Made by a program: the position numbers and the translations under genes
The notes under the pieces: model-generated
Database searches by the model: none
What the model was told of the DNA's origin: nothing
Seen by the model: the letters and a program-made list of their open reading frames with translations, nothing else
Part shown: in pieces, positions 34,955-43,073 of the stretch
How positions within the stretch are numbered: the stretch's first letter is position 1
Layout: each line of letters opens with the position of its first letter
DNA from: Arthrobacter sp. zg-Y769
GTDB lineage: Bacteria; Actinomycetota; Actinomycetes; Actinomycetales; Micrococcaceae
Length of the DNA: 64,000 bases
Direction: 5' to 3'
Assembly: GCF_020907405.1 (NCBI RefSeq)
Contig: NZ_JAJJOE010000004.1
Span: 62,001 to 126,000, forward strand

Positions 34955-35042
34955 CAGCCCGGCCGGCATCGTCCGGCCGGAATCGGTCGCACTACCTGCA
35001 ATACCCGTGCCGGAGAACCGCGCTAAACCTACGCTCGGCGCC

Positions 35043-35342
35043 ATGGCCTAAAACATTCGAATCCGTGTCGACTGCGCCCATGCCCTCGCCCAGGCTGACT
35101 GGTGGGCCGAAACCCTCAAGTGGGAACGGGAACCCACCGACCAGGGAATCCTCCAGTCCGTCCTGGACCAGACTGTCAAGGACAGGATTCACCTCGACGT
35201 GAGGCTGGACGACATGGACAAAGAGGAGGCGCGCACCGCATTGGAACAGCGGGGTGCTACCTTCCTCTACGAAGCCAGCCAGGGACCGCAGTCCTGGTAC
35301 ACCATGGCCGACCCCGAGGGAAACGAATTCTGCATCAACTAA
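35043..35342 (+). pseudogene. Broken VOC (glyoxalase-like) family gene
   Basis: Reading ATG at 35043 gives Met-Ala-stop: codon 3 is TAA (35049-35051), where a CAA is likely to have stood. Past it the frame stays open for 96 codons and codes for a recognisable VOC protein: IRIRVDCAHALAQADWWAET, then TVKDRIHLDVRLDDMD and, at the end, WYTMADPEGNEFCIN. Proteins of this group are usually about 130-140 residues; here the part between ILQSVLDQ and TVKDRIHLDV looks about 40 residues short, so an internal in-frame deletion is also inferred. No alternative start with a ribosome-binding site was found. It is most likely non-functional. Confidence 0.75.
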
Positions 35343-35363
35343 CGACGCCGTGGCTCACCATCC

Positions 35364-35452
35364 GTACAGCAGATGCGCCCTGATCGGTCCACGGCCAGCA
35401 TCAGCTGTACAGAAGCGGGCGACGCCGACGCGGCAGCCAGCATCCGCTGTAC
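35364..35452. repeat. Three 13-bp repeats forming a hairpin
   Basis: GTACAGCAGATGC at 35364-35376 is inverted relative to GCATCAGCTGTAC at 35398-35410 and GCATCCGCTGTAC at 35440-35452. The two direct copies lie in a 42-bp tandem period and are each followed by AGAAGCGGGCG. Placed between the broken VOC gene and the convergent CPBP gene, it could act as a bidirectional terminator. Confidence 0.65.
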
Positions 35453-35483
35453 AGAAGCGGGCGGGCACTGGCGGAGACAGCCG

Positions 35484-36248
35484 CTACTGCTGCAGCAGCT
35501 CCGGCGGCACGGTGTAGATGAGGATGACACTCAACAGGTTTTTCGCGGCATGCACACCGTAGGAAAGCATGAAGTTGTTGCCTGCCCAGACGTAGATGCC
35601 CACGAGGGTGGCGCCCATCGCCAGGTAGGGCATCAGCACCGCCAGGGACAGGGATTCCTTGCCCACAATGTGGATGGAGGCGAACAGCAACACCGACAGG
35701 ATGCAGCAGCCCCAGAGATTCCAGTACCGGCTGAGCTTGCCGATCAGCAGGTGCCGGAAAATGTACTCCTCGACAAAGGGCGCCAGCACCACCAGCAGCG
35801 GCACCACCAGCCAGGGCGAAACAGACCCGACGAATCCCTCCACGGCTTCCTGGTTTACGGCTGTTTCAGCCTGCCCGGTAACCAACACCGCCACCATGGT
35901 GACAATCAGCATGGCGATGACGCCGACAGGGATCAGCGAAAGGGACAGCACCGGCCGGGTAGCCAGGATCTTCGTTTCCCGCACCACGTAAGGCCGGGCC
36001 GCTAGGAAGGCCAGCAGACCGGCAACCCCGTAAAAAGCCAGGTTAAGGACGTAGGCGGCCGCAACGGGATCCGGTACCAGCATCACCAGCACCGGCATCA
36101 CGAGTCCGGGCGCAAAACTCAAGACCAGCAGGAACAGCGCGTAGAACCCTGCCGCTACGGCATCACGCCGGGTAAAGCGGTAGGAAAGCCACGGTATCTG
36201 AGCCGGTGGACGCCCCGCCGGTCCGGTCCGGTATTCGTTCGCAGTCAT
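35484..36248 (-). CDS. CPBP-family intramembrane protease
   Basis: A 254-residue membrane protein with about seven hydrophobic segments. The active-site signature EEYIFRHLLIGKLSRYW (EExxxR) lies near 162, and a second-motif histidine is in SYGVHAAKNLL near 233. Such proteins (Abi/CAAX protease type) cleave membrane-associated substrates. The ATG has TATCCT 6 nt upstream, and the spacer itself reads GAGGGT, so both leaderless and led initiation are possible. Confidence 0.88.
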   Translation of the reverse strand: MTANEYRTGPAGRPPAQIPWLSYRFTRRDAVAAGFYALFLLVLSFAPGLVMPVLVMLVPDPVAAAYVLNLAFYGVAGLLAFLAARPYVVRETKILATRPVLSLSLIPVGVIAMLIVTMVAVLVTGQAETAVNQEAVEGFVGSVSPWLVVPLLVVLAPFVEEYIFRHLLIGKLSRYWNLWGCCILSVLLFASIHIVGKESLSLAVLMPYLAMGATLVGIYVWAGNNFMLSYGVHAAKNLLSVILIYTVPPELLQQ

Positions 36249-36254
36249 ACCCTC

Positions 36255-36260
36255 AGGATA
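36255..36260 (-). promoter_or_regulatory. -10 box of the CPBP gene, leaderless layout
   Basis: TATCCT on the minus strand stands 6 nt before the ATG. Confidence 0.5.
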
Positions 36261-36308
36261 TGGGCCGGCCCGGACGTATGGGGCATCCAGCCAGGATACG
36301 GCCCCGTG

Positions 36309-37190
36309 CTAGTTCAGCTCCGCGATCACCGGAGGCATGGCTTCGAGCAGTTCCCGTGCCAGGAAGCTGAGCGGACCCCGTGAAGCAGAGAGCCGGTCCC
36401 CGCTCACGGCGTGCAGGTAAGTGCCCCAGCAGGCGGCCTGTTCCGGCGTCGCCCCGCGCGCCAGGAATCCGCCCACCGCGCCGGCCAGGACATCTCCGGA
36501 ACCCGAAGTGCCCAGGCCGGAATTCCCGGCAGGGACCTCCCAGCTTCTTCCGTCGGGAGCGGAAATGACGTTGTGCGCGCTGACCACCGCCTGATACTTC
36601 CGCGCCACCTCCAAGGCCGCCTTCGGCAGGTCCAGGGAGTCCTCGTCGGCGTCCTCATCGTCCAGGAGCCGCACGATTTCGGCACCGTTCGGGGTCAGGA
36701 CCAGCCGGCCGGCCAGCGTGTCGTAGAGTTCCGGCAGCCCGGGCAGCACTCCGAGGGCGTAGGCATCCAGCACCACCTGGGTCTTTTCCCCGAGCAGCGG
36801 CACAACTGACCGCAACAGCGCTGCGGCCTGGTCGGGGTCGTCCAGGCCCGGACCGATCACCACCGCTGACGCCGTCGAAAGATCGGTTTCGAGCAGCCTT
36901 CCTGCCGCGCCGCCGTCAATTCCGCCGTCTTCCTCGGGCAGTCCCACCACCCCAGATTCGGGGATGGCCACGGCGACGGCGATCGCCGCCGAGTCCGCCA
37001 ACGCCATGGTCAGGCGGCCGGCGCCGACCCGCAGCCCGGCAAGCCCGGTCAGCATCACCGCCCCCGGAGTGCTGCGGGCTCCGCCGACCACCAGCACGGT
37101 GCCGCGGTCCTCCTTGCCGGAGGCCTCGGTGGAAAGCCGCCAGCCGCGCAGCAGCGCGGGGGTAACAAGCTCAGCGGGGGTGGATGTCAT
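36309..37190 (-). CDS. nnrD: ADP-dependent NAD(P)HX dehydratase
   Basis: A 293-residue ribokinase-like enzyme that repairs hydrated NADH and NADPH. Motifs: GTVLVVGGARSTPGAVMLTG near 30-50, VLDAYALGVLPGL near 142, LTPNGAEIVRLL near 165 and the catalytic GNSGLGTSGSGDVLAGAVGG near 224-243 with the aspartate of GSGDVLAG. The epimerase domain found in fused proteins is absent. ATG at 37190 has GGAGAA 6 nt upstream, so the five-codon extension is rejected. It overlaps the preceding phosphatase gene by 20 nt. Confidence 0.92.
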   Translation of the reverse strand: MTSTPAELVTPALLRGWRLSTEASGKEDRGTVLVVGGARSTPGAVMLTGLAGLRVGAGRLTMALADSAAIAVAVAIPESGVVGLPEEDGGIDGGAAGRLLETDLSTASAVVIGPGLDDPDQAAALLRSVVPLLGEKTQVVLDAYALGVLPGLPELYDTLAGRLVLTPNGAEIVRLLDDEDADEDSLDLPKAALEVARKYQAVVSAHNVISAPDGRSWEVPAGNSGLGTSGSGDVLAGAVGGFLARGATPEQAACWGTYLHAVSGDRLSASRGPLSFLARELLEAMPPVIAELN

Positions 37191-37911
37191 CAGTTTCTCC
37201 TGCATGTTCGGTTACCGGTGCTCCGCTGTCCTGCAGGTGGAGCACGCTGTTGAAGGTGTGCAGCTTCCAGGGCCCGGATCCGGCAGGGCGCACCAGCCGG
37301 GTCACTGAGCCGTTCCGCACGCTGTTGGCGGCGGCGGTGTCCAGCAGTTCCTGCTCGCTCATCCGTTCCAGGACGTAGCGGATCAGCAGGATCACGGCGT
37401 CGTGGCAGACCACCGCCACGCGTTTGCCGTCTTCCTCGTCATCGAGATCCCGGAACACCGAACGCAGCCGCAGCGCGACGTCGGCCCAGGACTCGCCGCC
37501 CGGCGGACGGTAGGCGAATTTGCCCAGCCAGGACCGCCGTTCGGCTTCTTCAGGGAAGCGCGCGGCCACGCCGGCGGAGGTCAGCAGGTCCAGGATGCCC
37601 AGTTCCCGGTCCCGCAGGCGTTCATCGATGCGCATGCCGCCGGTGATGCCGGGCAGCCCTGCCAGTTCCGCTGTCTGCCGGGCGCGCAGGTAGGGCGAGC
37701 ACCAGACAGAGTCGGGCAGCTCTTCGGCGGGAAGCCCGGCAAACCAGCGGCCAAGGGCTGCAGCCTGCTGCTCGCCGTCGGAGCTGAGCGGAACATCGGG
37801 ATCCCGCCAGGGAAGATCAATACGTTCGGCACCCTCGCGGCCGGCGCGGGTAGCGGCCACATTGCCGGCGGATTCACCGTGGCGGACCAGAATCAGTTCA
37901 GTTGCACCCAT
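37171..37911 (-). CDS. Histidine phosphatase family protein
   Basis: A 246-residue phosphoglycerate-mutase-like protein. LILVRHGESAGN near 6-17 contains the catalytic RHG; a second histidine lies in VVCHDAVILL near 167. Substrate not determinable. It overlaps nnrD, so the two are probably translated from one mRNA. The ATG has TAGAGT 6 nt upstream, indicating a leaderless transcript. Confidence 0.88.
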   Translation of the reverse strand: MGATELILVRHGESAGNVAATRAGREGAERIDLPWRDPDVPLSSDGEQQAAALGRWFAGLPAEELPDSVWCSPYLRARQTAELAGLPGITGGMRIDERLRDRELGILDLLTSAGVAARFPEEAERRSWLGKFAYRPPGGESWADVALRLRSVFRDLDDEEDGKRVAVVCHDAVILLIRYVLERMSEQELLDTAAANSVRNGSVTRLVRPAGSGPWKLHTFNSVLHLQDSGAPVTEHAGETDDIHPR

Positions 37912-37917
37912 GCTCCG

Positions 37918-37923
37918 ACTCTA
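37918..37923 (-). promoter_or_regulatory. -10 box of the phosphatase-nnrD unit, leaderless layout
   Basis: TAGAGT on the minus strand is 6 nt before the ATG at 37911. Confidence 0.5.
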
Positions 37924-38062
37924 CCCGCCGGGCCCGGGCGGCCAAGGGGAAAGGCACCTGCCCGTCCCGGGATACGGGTCAGCGCCGCCGCGGGAGAACC
38001 TTGTTGGCTTCTGCTTCCGGACGTACGACAAGGCGCTGTCCGGCCGGTTTGGCCCCGGGCGA

Positions 38063-38068
38063 TAAACT
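38063..38068 (+). promoter_or_regulatory. -10 box of menBEA, leaderless layout
   Basis: TAAACT (within GATAAACT) is followed by 6 nt and the GTG of menB. No ribosome-binding site is present. Confidence 0.6.
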
Positions 38069-38074
38069 CGATTC

Positions 38075-39028
38075 GTGAGCATAGAACTTCCAGCACAGGT
38101 GTCCGATATCTTCGACCCGCAGCAGTGGCGTCTTGTTTCCGGGTTCGAGGACCTGCAGGACATGACGTACCACCGCCAGGTGGAACGCGACGTCGACGGC
38201 GCCGTCGTGCGTGACCTGCCCACGGTGCGTATTGCGTTTAACCGGCCGGAAGTCCGCAACGCCTTCCGTCCCGGCACCGTTGACGAGCTGTACCGGGCCA
38301 TGGACCACGCGCGGATGACCCCCGACGTTGCCACCGTGCTGCTCACCGGCAACGGTCCCTCTCCCAAGGACGGCGGGCACTCGTTCTGCTCCGGCGGGGA
38401 CCAGCGGATCCGCGGCCGTGACGGCTACCGGTATGCCGAGGGTGAGACCAAGGAAACCATCGACCCGGCACGCGCCGGCCGCCTGCACATCCTGGAAGTG
38501 CAGCGCCTGATGCGCACCATGCCCAAGGTGGTCATCGCCGTCGTCAACGGCTGGGCCGCGGGCGGCGGGCACAGCCTGCACGTGGTGTCGGACCTGACCC
38601 TCGCCTCGCGCCAGCACGGAAAGTTCAAGCAGACCGATGCGACCGTGGGCAGCTTCGACGCCGGCTACGGATCGGCGCTGCTGGCCCGGCAGATCGGCCA
38701 GAAGAAGGCCCGCGAAATCTTCTTCCTGGCCCGGGAGTACTCCGCCGAGGACATGGTGGCCATGGGAGCCGTCAACGAAGCCGTGGACCACGAGAACCTG
38801 GAAAAGGTTGCCCTGGAATACGCAGCGGACATCGCCCGGCAGTCGCCGCAGGCCATCCGGATGCTCAAGTTCGCCTTCAACCTGGCCGACGACGGCCTGG
38901 CCGGGCAGCAGGTCTTCGCAGGCGAAGCGACGCGGCTGGCCTACATGACAGACGAGGCGGTGGAGGGCAAGGAGGCATTCCTGGCCAAACGCGACCCGGA
39001 CTGGTCCTCGTTCCCCTACTACTTCTAG
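38075..39028 (+). CDS. menB: MenB, 1,4-dihydroxy-2-naphthoyl-CoA synthase
   Basis: A 317-residue crotonase-fold enzyme that closes the second ring of the naphthoquinone. Landmarks: VRIAFNRPEVRNAFRPGTVD near 50-70, HSFCSGGDQRIRGRDGY near 105-121, NGWAAGGGHSLHVVSDLTLA near 158-177 and DATVGSFDAGYGS near 188-200. Actinobacterial MenB proteins have this length. GTG start. It heads a menB-menE-menA run; menE follows after 7 nt. Confidence 0.95.
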   Translation: MSIELPAQVSDIFDPQQWRLVSGFEDLQDMTYHRQVERDVDGAVVRDLPTVRIAFNRPEVRNAFRPGTVDELYRAMDHARMTPDVATVLLTGNGPSPKDGGHSFCSGGDQRIRGRDGYRYAEGETKETIDPARAGRLHILEVQRLMRTMPKVVIAVVNGWAAGGGHSLHVVSDLTLASRQHGKFKQTDATVGSFDAGYGSALLARQIGQKKAREIFFLAREYSAEDMVAMGAVNEAVDHENLEKVALEYAADIARQSPQAIRMLKFAFNLADDGLAGQQVFAGEATRLAYMTDEAVEGKEAFLAKRDPDWSSFPYYF

Positions 39029-39035
39029 GACCTCC

Positions 39036-40172
39036 TTGGAACTGCTCCCAGTCCTGATTACCCCCGGCTTCGACGCCGGCATGCTGCTCTCCCCGCTGGC
39101 CGACGCGCTGGCAGGGGAAGGCCCCGCAGTGGCGCCGCACACCGATCCGGCGCAGACCTTCACCGGTGAACTGCCCAATGACGACATTGCCCTGGTGGTC
39201 AGCACCTCCGGCTCGACCGGGCTGCCGAAGCAGACCATGCTCAGCACCGATGCGCTGGCCGCGTCCTCCCTGGCCACCGCCGTCGCCCTGAAGGCTGACG
39301 GGCAGTGGCTGGCTGCCCTGCCGGTCAACTACATTGCCGGAATCCAGGTTCTGGTCCGCTCCCTGTATGCCGGGACGCAGCCGGTCTTTATGGACCTGTC
39401 CGTACCTTTCAGCGCCGAGGTGTTCACCCGGGCCGCAGAGGATATGACGGACCGCAACCGCTTTACCTCGCTGGTCCCCACCCAGCTCCACCGCCTGCTG
39501 CAGGATCCAGCCCCGGAGACCCTGCGCGTGCTGCGCCGCTTCAACGCCATCCTGCTCGGCGGCGCACCGGCCGGCGCTCCCCTGTTGGAAAAGGCCCGCG
39601 GCTACGGGCTGAACATTGTCACCACCTACGGCATGAGCGAAACCTGCGGCGGGTGTGTTTACGACGGCGTGCCGCTGCCCGGCGTCGACGTCATCCGGTG
39701 GGAGGGGCGCCTCTGGATAGCCGGTGACGTCCTTTCGGACGGGTACATGGGCCGGCCGGACCTGACCGAGGACCGTTTCCGCTTCAACTCCGGACGCCGC
39801 TGGTTCCGCACGGACGACACGGGCGTGGTGGACGACACCGGCAGGGTCACCGTCGCGGGCCGGCTGGACGACGTCATTGTCAGCGGCGGGGTCAAGGTTT
39901 CCGCGCAGGCCGTTGCCGGCGCCGTGGAGACGCTTGGCGGCGTCGAGCAGGCGTTTGTACTGGGCCTGGACGACGCCGAGTGGGGCTCAGTCGTGGGCGC
40001 CGCCGTCGTTGGCAGCGTGGATCCGGAGCTGGTGCGCGACGCCGTCCGTTCCAGGCTCGGAGCCGCAGCAGTCCCGAAGGTGGTCCTGCTGCTTGAGTCC
40101 CTGCCCCTGCTGCCCAACGGCAAGGCGGACCGGATGACCCTGCTGCGGCTGCTGGCCGCTGCACGGCACTGA
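39036..40172 (+). CDS. menE: MenE, o-succinylbenzoate-CoA ligase
   Basis: A 378-residue AMP-forming ligase. STSGSTGLPKQTML near 56-69 is the phosphate loop, VTTYGMSETCGGCVYDGVPL near 190-209 the adenylate motif, and VAGRLDDVIVSGGVKV near 273-288 the hinge; the catalytic lysine is in LPNGKADRM near the end. It is shorter than most acyl-CoA ligases, as is usual for actinobacterial MenE. The start is TTG with AGGA 5 nt upstream. Confidence 0.93.
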   Translation: MELLPVLITPGFDAGMLLSPLADALAGEGPAVAPHTDPAQTFTGELPNDDIALVVSTSGSTGLPKQTMLSTDALAASSLATAVALKADGQWLAALPVNYIAGIQVLVRSLYAGTQPVFMDLSVPFSAEVFTRAAEDMTDRNRFTSLVPTQLHRLLQDPAPETLRVLRRFNAILLGGAPAGAPLLEKARGYGLNIVTTYGMSETCGGCVYDGVPLPGVDVIRWEGRLWIAGDVLSDGYMGRPDLTEDRFRFNSGRRWFRTDDTGVVDDTGRVTVAGRLDDVIVSGGVKVSAQAVAGAVETLGGVEQAFVLGLDDAEWGSVVGAAVVGSVDPELVRDAVRSRLGAAAVPKVVLLLESLPLLPNGKADRMTLLRLLAAARH

Positions 40173-40219
40173 CCCGCCGTACTGCACCTGTCTCAACTCA
40201 AGAACTAAGGAATAACACA

Positions 40220-41104
40220 GTGGCTACAGCCGCCCAATGGTTAGAAGGCGCCCGCCCCAGGACGCTGCCGATGGCAATCGCGCCTGTGATCATCGGATCC
40301 GCCGCCGCCTATGACCTCGGGGATTTCCGCCCCGTCCGGGCCGTCCTTGCCGCCCTGATTGCCGTGCTGCTGCAGGTGGGCGTGAATTACGCGAACGATT
40401 ATTCCGACGGAATCCGCGGCACCGACGATAACCGGGTGGGTCCGCTGCGGCTCACCGGTTCCCGGCTGGCGTCCCCCAAACAGGTCAAGTACGCGGCCTT
40501 CGGCTGCTTCGCCGCCGCCATGCTGGCCGGAGTGGCCCTCGTGGTCCTGGCCGGCACCCCGTACCTGATCCTCGTGGGCCTTGGCTGCGTTGCCGCCGCG
40601 TGGGGGTACACCGGCGGGAAGAACCCCTACGGCTACCGCGGCCTGGGCGACGTGTTCGTCTTTGTGTTCTTCGGGCTGGTGGCCACGCTGGGCACCACCT
40701 ACACGCAGGCGCTGGAGATCAATGCGGCCGCGGTGCTGGGCGCCATCGGTACCGGCCTGATCGCCATGGCCCTGCTGATGGCCAACAACGTCCGCGACAT
40801 CCCCACGGACCGGGTGGCCGGCAAGCGGACCCTGGCGGTGCGGCTGGGCGACGGGGCGGCACGGATCAGCTACGTGATGATGCTGGCGCTGGCGCTGCTG
40901 CTGCCGCTCTTCATCGCGGGCGGCTACCCGTGGATCCTGCTGGTGCTGCTGCTTATTCCGGCGTGCATCCTGCCCTGCGGGCTGATGCTCACCGGTAAGA
41001 AGGGTTCCAGCCTGATCCCGGTGCTGAAGCACACCGGCCTGATCAACCTCGGCTTCAGCGTGCTGTACGGCGCCGGGCTCGTCCTCACCCGCCTGCTGGC
41101 CTAG
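40220..41104 (+). CDS. menA: MenA, DHNA polyprenyltransferase
   Basis: A 294-residue UbiA-type membrane protein that attaches the polyprenyl chain to DHNA. The first Asp-rich site is in NYANDYSDGIRGTDDNRVGP near 56-75 and the second in NNVRDIPTDRVAGKRTLAVR near 190-209. About eight to nine membrane helices. It begins 47 nt after menE, with AAGGAAT upstream of a GTG start. Confidence 0.95.
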   Translation: MATAAQWLEGARPRTLPMAIAPVIIGSAAAYDLGDFRPVRAVLAALIAVLLQVGVNYANDYSDGIRGTDDNRVGPLRLTGSRLASPKQVKYAAFGCFAAAMLAGVALVVLAGTPYLILVGLGCVAAAWGYTGGKNPYGYRGLGDVFVFVFFGLVATLGTTYTQALEINAAAVLGAIGTGLIAMALLMANNVRDIPTDRVAGKRTLAVRLGDGAARISYVMMLALALLLPLFIAGGYPWILLVLLLIPACILPCGLMLTGKKGSSLIPVLKHTGLINLGFSVLYGAGLVLTRLLA

Positions 41105-41110
41105 GTCTTC

Positions 41111-41147
41111 CGCCTAGCCGGCGGGCGCGTAGCCGGCAGGCTAGGCG
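41111..41147. terminator. Imperfect hairpin between menA and DUF4229 gene
   Basis: CGCCTAGCCGGC pairs with GCCGGCAGGCTAGGCG, which carries a 4-nt bulge. It lies between two convergent genes and includes the stop codon of the DUF4229 gene. Confidence 0.45.
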
Positions 41148-41446
41148 TCGCGGCGGCGGTCGTTGTCGATCTGCACGTCGGGGTTTTCGGCCACCAGGGC
41201 GTCCTCGGCGGCCGAGTCATCCAGTTCGCCGCGGTTGCGCTTGGGGGCGCGTTCCTCGGTGAAGCGCCGCTGGACCGTGCGGGCCGCTTCGTCCCGCATA
41301 TCGCGGGCAAAGAGGTAGGTCACGCACCAGGCCAGAACCGCAGCAGCAAGCGCCGAGAGCAGGACTCCCAGCTGAAGCAGCATGCAGATCACGAAGAAGA
41401 CGGCCACCAAACCCAGGCGGAGAGCAGTAAATTTCCAGAAAGCCAC
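41141..41446 (-). CDS. DUF4229 membrane protein
   Basis: A 101-residue protein of the DUF4229 type. Two hydrophobic helices (LRLGLVAVFFVICMLLQLG and LLSALAAAVLAWCVTYLF, residues 9-48) are followed by a charged tail (RDMRDEAARTVQRRF and on) that is highly polar. Function unknown. Often found beside men genes in actinobacteria, as here. GTG start without a ribosome-binding site; TAGAAT lies 6 nt upstream. Confidence 0.85.
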   Translation of the reverse strand: MAFWKFTALRLGLVAVFFVICMLLQLGVLLSALAAAVLAWCVTYLFARDMRDEAARTVQRRFTEERAPKRNRGELDDSAAEDALVAENPDVQIDNDRRRDA

Positions 41447-41452
41447 GTCTTC

Positions 41453-41458
41453 ATTCTA
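41453..41458 (-). promoter_or_regulatory. -10 box of the DUF4229 gene, leaderless layout
   Basis: TAGAAT on the minus strand is 6 nt before the GTG at 41446. Confidence 0.55.
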
Positions 41459-41518
41459 GGCGCTTGGCTGCCTTGGCGTTCCTTTCGTCCGCCGGGGGCC
41501 ACCGACCGTACCCTCCAC

Positions 41519-41524
41519 TACAAT
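41519..41524 (+). promoter_or_regulatory. -10 box of the PLDc_N gene, leaderless layout
   Basis: TACAAT is followed by 6 nt and the ATG at 41531. It faces away from the DUF4229 promoter 60 nt upstream. Confidence 0.6.
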
Positions 41525-41530
41525 GTCGGT

Positions 41531-41902
41531 ATGCCTCGTCTCGTCTTGTTCGGCGTCATCATTGTTGCTGCCGTGATCATTTACGCCGCCATCGACTGCA
41601 TCATGTCCCGGGCACACGAGGTGCGCAGCATCTCCAAGGTGTCCTGGCTGTTCACCATTGTCCTGATTCCGGTCCTGGGTGCAGTCCTCTGGTTCCTGTT
41701 CGGCCGCCCTTCCGGCGGCCCCGGTCCGCGTGAGCCCCGGCGCCCATCGGCGCCCGACGACGATCCCGAGTTCCTGCGCAACCTCGAGATCCGCCGGCGT
41801 CAGGCACAGAAGGAAGCCGAACTGCGGGCCCATGAGGCCGAGCTGCGGGCCAAGGAAGAACGCCGGGATAAACAGAACGACGACGGCAAACCCGGCTCCT
41901 GA
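41531..41902 (+). CDS. PLDc_N-domain small membrane protein
   Basis: A 123-residue protein. Helix 1 is LVLFGVIIVAAVIIYAAIDC (4-23); SRAHEVRSISKVSWLFTIVL leads into helix 2, with IPVLGAVLWFLFGRPSGG near 47-64, the phospholipase D/cardiolipin synthase N-terminal transmembrane module without any catalytic domain. The C-terminal half is highly charged (Arg, Glu, Lys) and predicted helical or coiled. Function unknown. Confidence 0.85.
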   Translation: MPRLVLFGVIIVAAVIIYAAIDCIMSRAHEVRSISKVSWLFTIVLIPVLGAVLWFLFGRPSGGPGPREPRRPSAPDDDPEFLRNLEIRRRQAQKEAELRAHEAELRAKEERRDKQNDDGKPGS

Positions 41903-41965
41903 CCCCTGCCCGCTGCGTTCCTGCAGTGCTTCCCAAGACACGTTCTGCGGCCCGGTACCGCACAT

Positions 41966-42002
41966 AAAAAGACCCGTTCCGGCAGTACCGGAACGGGTCT
42001 TT
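41966..42002. terminator. Bidirectional terminator
   Basis: GACCCGTTCCGG and CCGGAACGGGTC form a perfect 12-bp stem with a 5-nt loop. Five A residues precede it and TTT follows it, so it can end both the PLDc_N gene and the convergent ccsB operon. Confidence 0.92.
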
Positions 42003-42044
42003 CCATGTCTCGAGGACGTACTCGGGCGGCAGAGCCCTGGGGAG

Positions 42045-43073
42045 TTAGACCCCGGAGTAGCTGTGCAGGCCGGAGAAGAACATGTTGACGATCGTGAAGT
42101 TGAAGACCACGCAGAGGTAGCCGACGATCGAGAGCCAGGCGGAACGGGTTCCGGTCCAGCCGCGGGTGGCACGGGCGTGCAGGTAGCCGGCGTAGACCAC
42201 CCAGATCACGAACGTCCAGACCTCCTTGGTGTCCCAGCCCCAGTACCGGCCCCACGCCTGTTCGGCCCAGATGGCACCGGCCATAAGGGTGAAGGTCCAC
42301 AGCACGAACGCCACGGCGTTGATGCGGTAGGACAGGTTCTCCAGGCTCTGCGCGGAAGGCACGATGCGCATGAACGGCAGCCGCTCCTTGCGACCGGAGC
42401 GGATCCGGGTCTCCCGGTCCGCCTGCAGCAGCTGCAGCACGGACATGGCGAAGGTCAGCGTGAACAGTGCCGAGGCGATCACGGCAACCGAGACGTGGAT
42501 GATCAGCCAGTAGCTCTGGAGCGCCGGAACCAGGTGGGCCACCGGCGTCGGGAACCCGATGGTGGCAGCCATCATCATCACAAGCACCAGGCCCAGCACC
42601 ACGGTGCCCAGGAACCGCAGGTCCCGGCGGGTCAGCACCAGCAGGAACACCACGGCCACCACCAGGGCGCCCGTAGTGCAGAACTCGTACATGTTGCCCC
42701 AGGGGACGCGGTGCGCGGCCAGGCCGCGGGTGACGACCCCGGCTGCGTGGATAGCGGCGGCGAGCACGGTCAGGGCAACGCCGACGCGGGCGGCGTTGCG
42801 GCGCGGGCCGGTGTAGCCCATGGCGCTGTCGGCGGTCTGCGCTTCGCGGCTGCCGTCGGCGTCCCAGTCCCGGGCGGAGCCGTTACCGGCACCGGCGGGA
42901 ACGGTTTCCCGCACTCCGGCCTTGTTTTCCAGCCTGCTCTCCACCGTGCGGATGGTCTTGCTGCTCCTGGCCATGTCCCACGTGAACGCCAGGAAGGCGA
43001 CCGTGTAGGCGAACGCCGCCAGCAGCATAAAGCGCTCGCTGTAAAGAGCGAGGGTGTAATCGATGGAGGGCAT
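42045..43073 (-). CDS. ccsB: CcsB, cytochrome c biogenesis protein
   Basis: A 342-residue membrane protein of System II cytochrome c assembly. It carries haem across the membrane to apocytochrome together with ResB. The tryptophan-rich haem motif is WGRYWGWDTKEVWTFVIWVV near 282-300, and HVSVAVIASALFTLTFAM near 190 carries a conserved histidine. About eight helices. Its ATG overlaps the resB stop by one base (TAATG). Confidence 0.94.
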   Translation of the reverse strand: MPSIDYTLALYSERFMLLAAFAYTVAFLAFTWDMARSSKTIRTVESRLENKAGVRETVPAGAGNGSARDWDADGSREAQTADSAMGYTGPRRNAARVGVALTVLAAAIHAAGVVTRGLAAHRVPWGNMYEFCTTGALVVAVVFLLVLTRRDLRFLGTVVLGLVLVMMMAATIGFPTPVAHLVPALQSYWLIIHVSVAVIASALFTLTFAMSVLQLLQADRETRIRSGRKERLPFMRIVPSAQSLENLSYRINAVAFVLWTFTLMAGAIWAEQAWGRYWGWDTKEVWTFVIWVVYAGYLHARATRGWTGTRSAWLSIVGYLCVVFNFTIVNMFFSGLHSYSGV

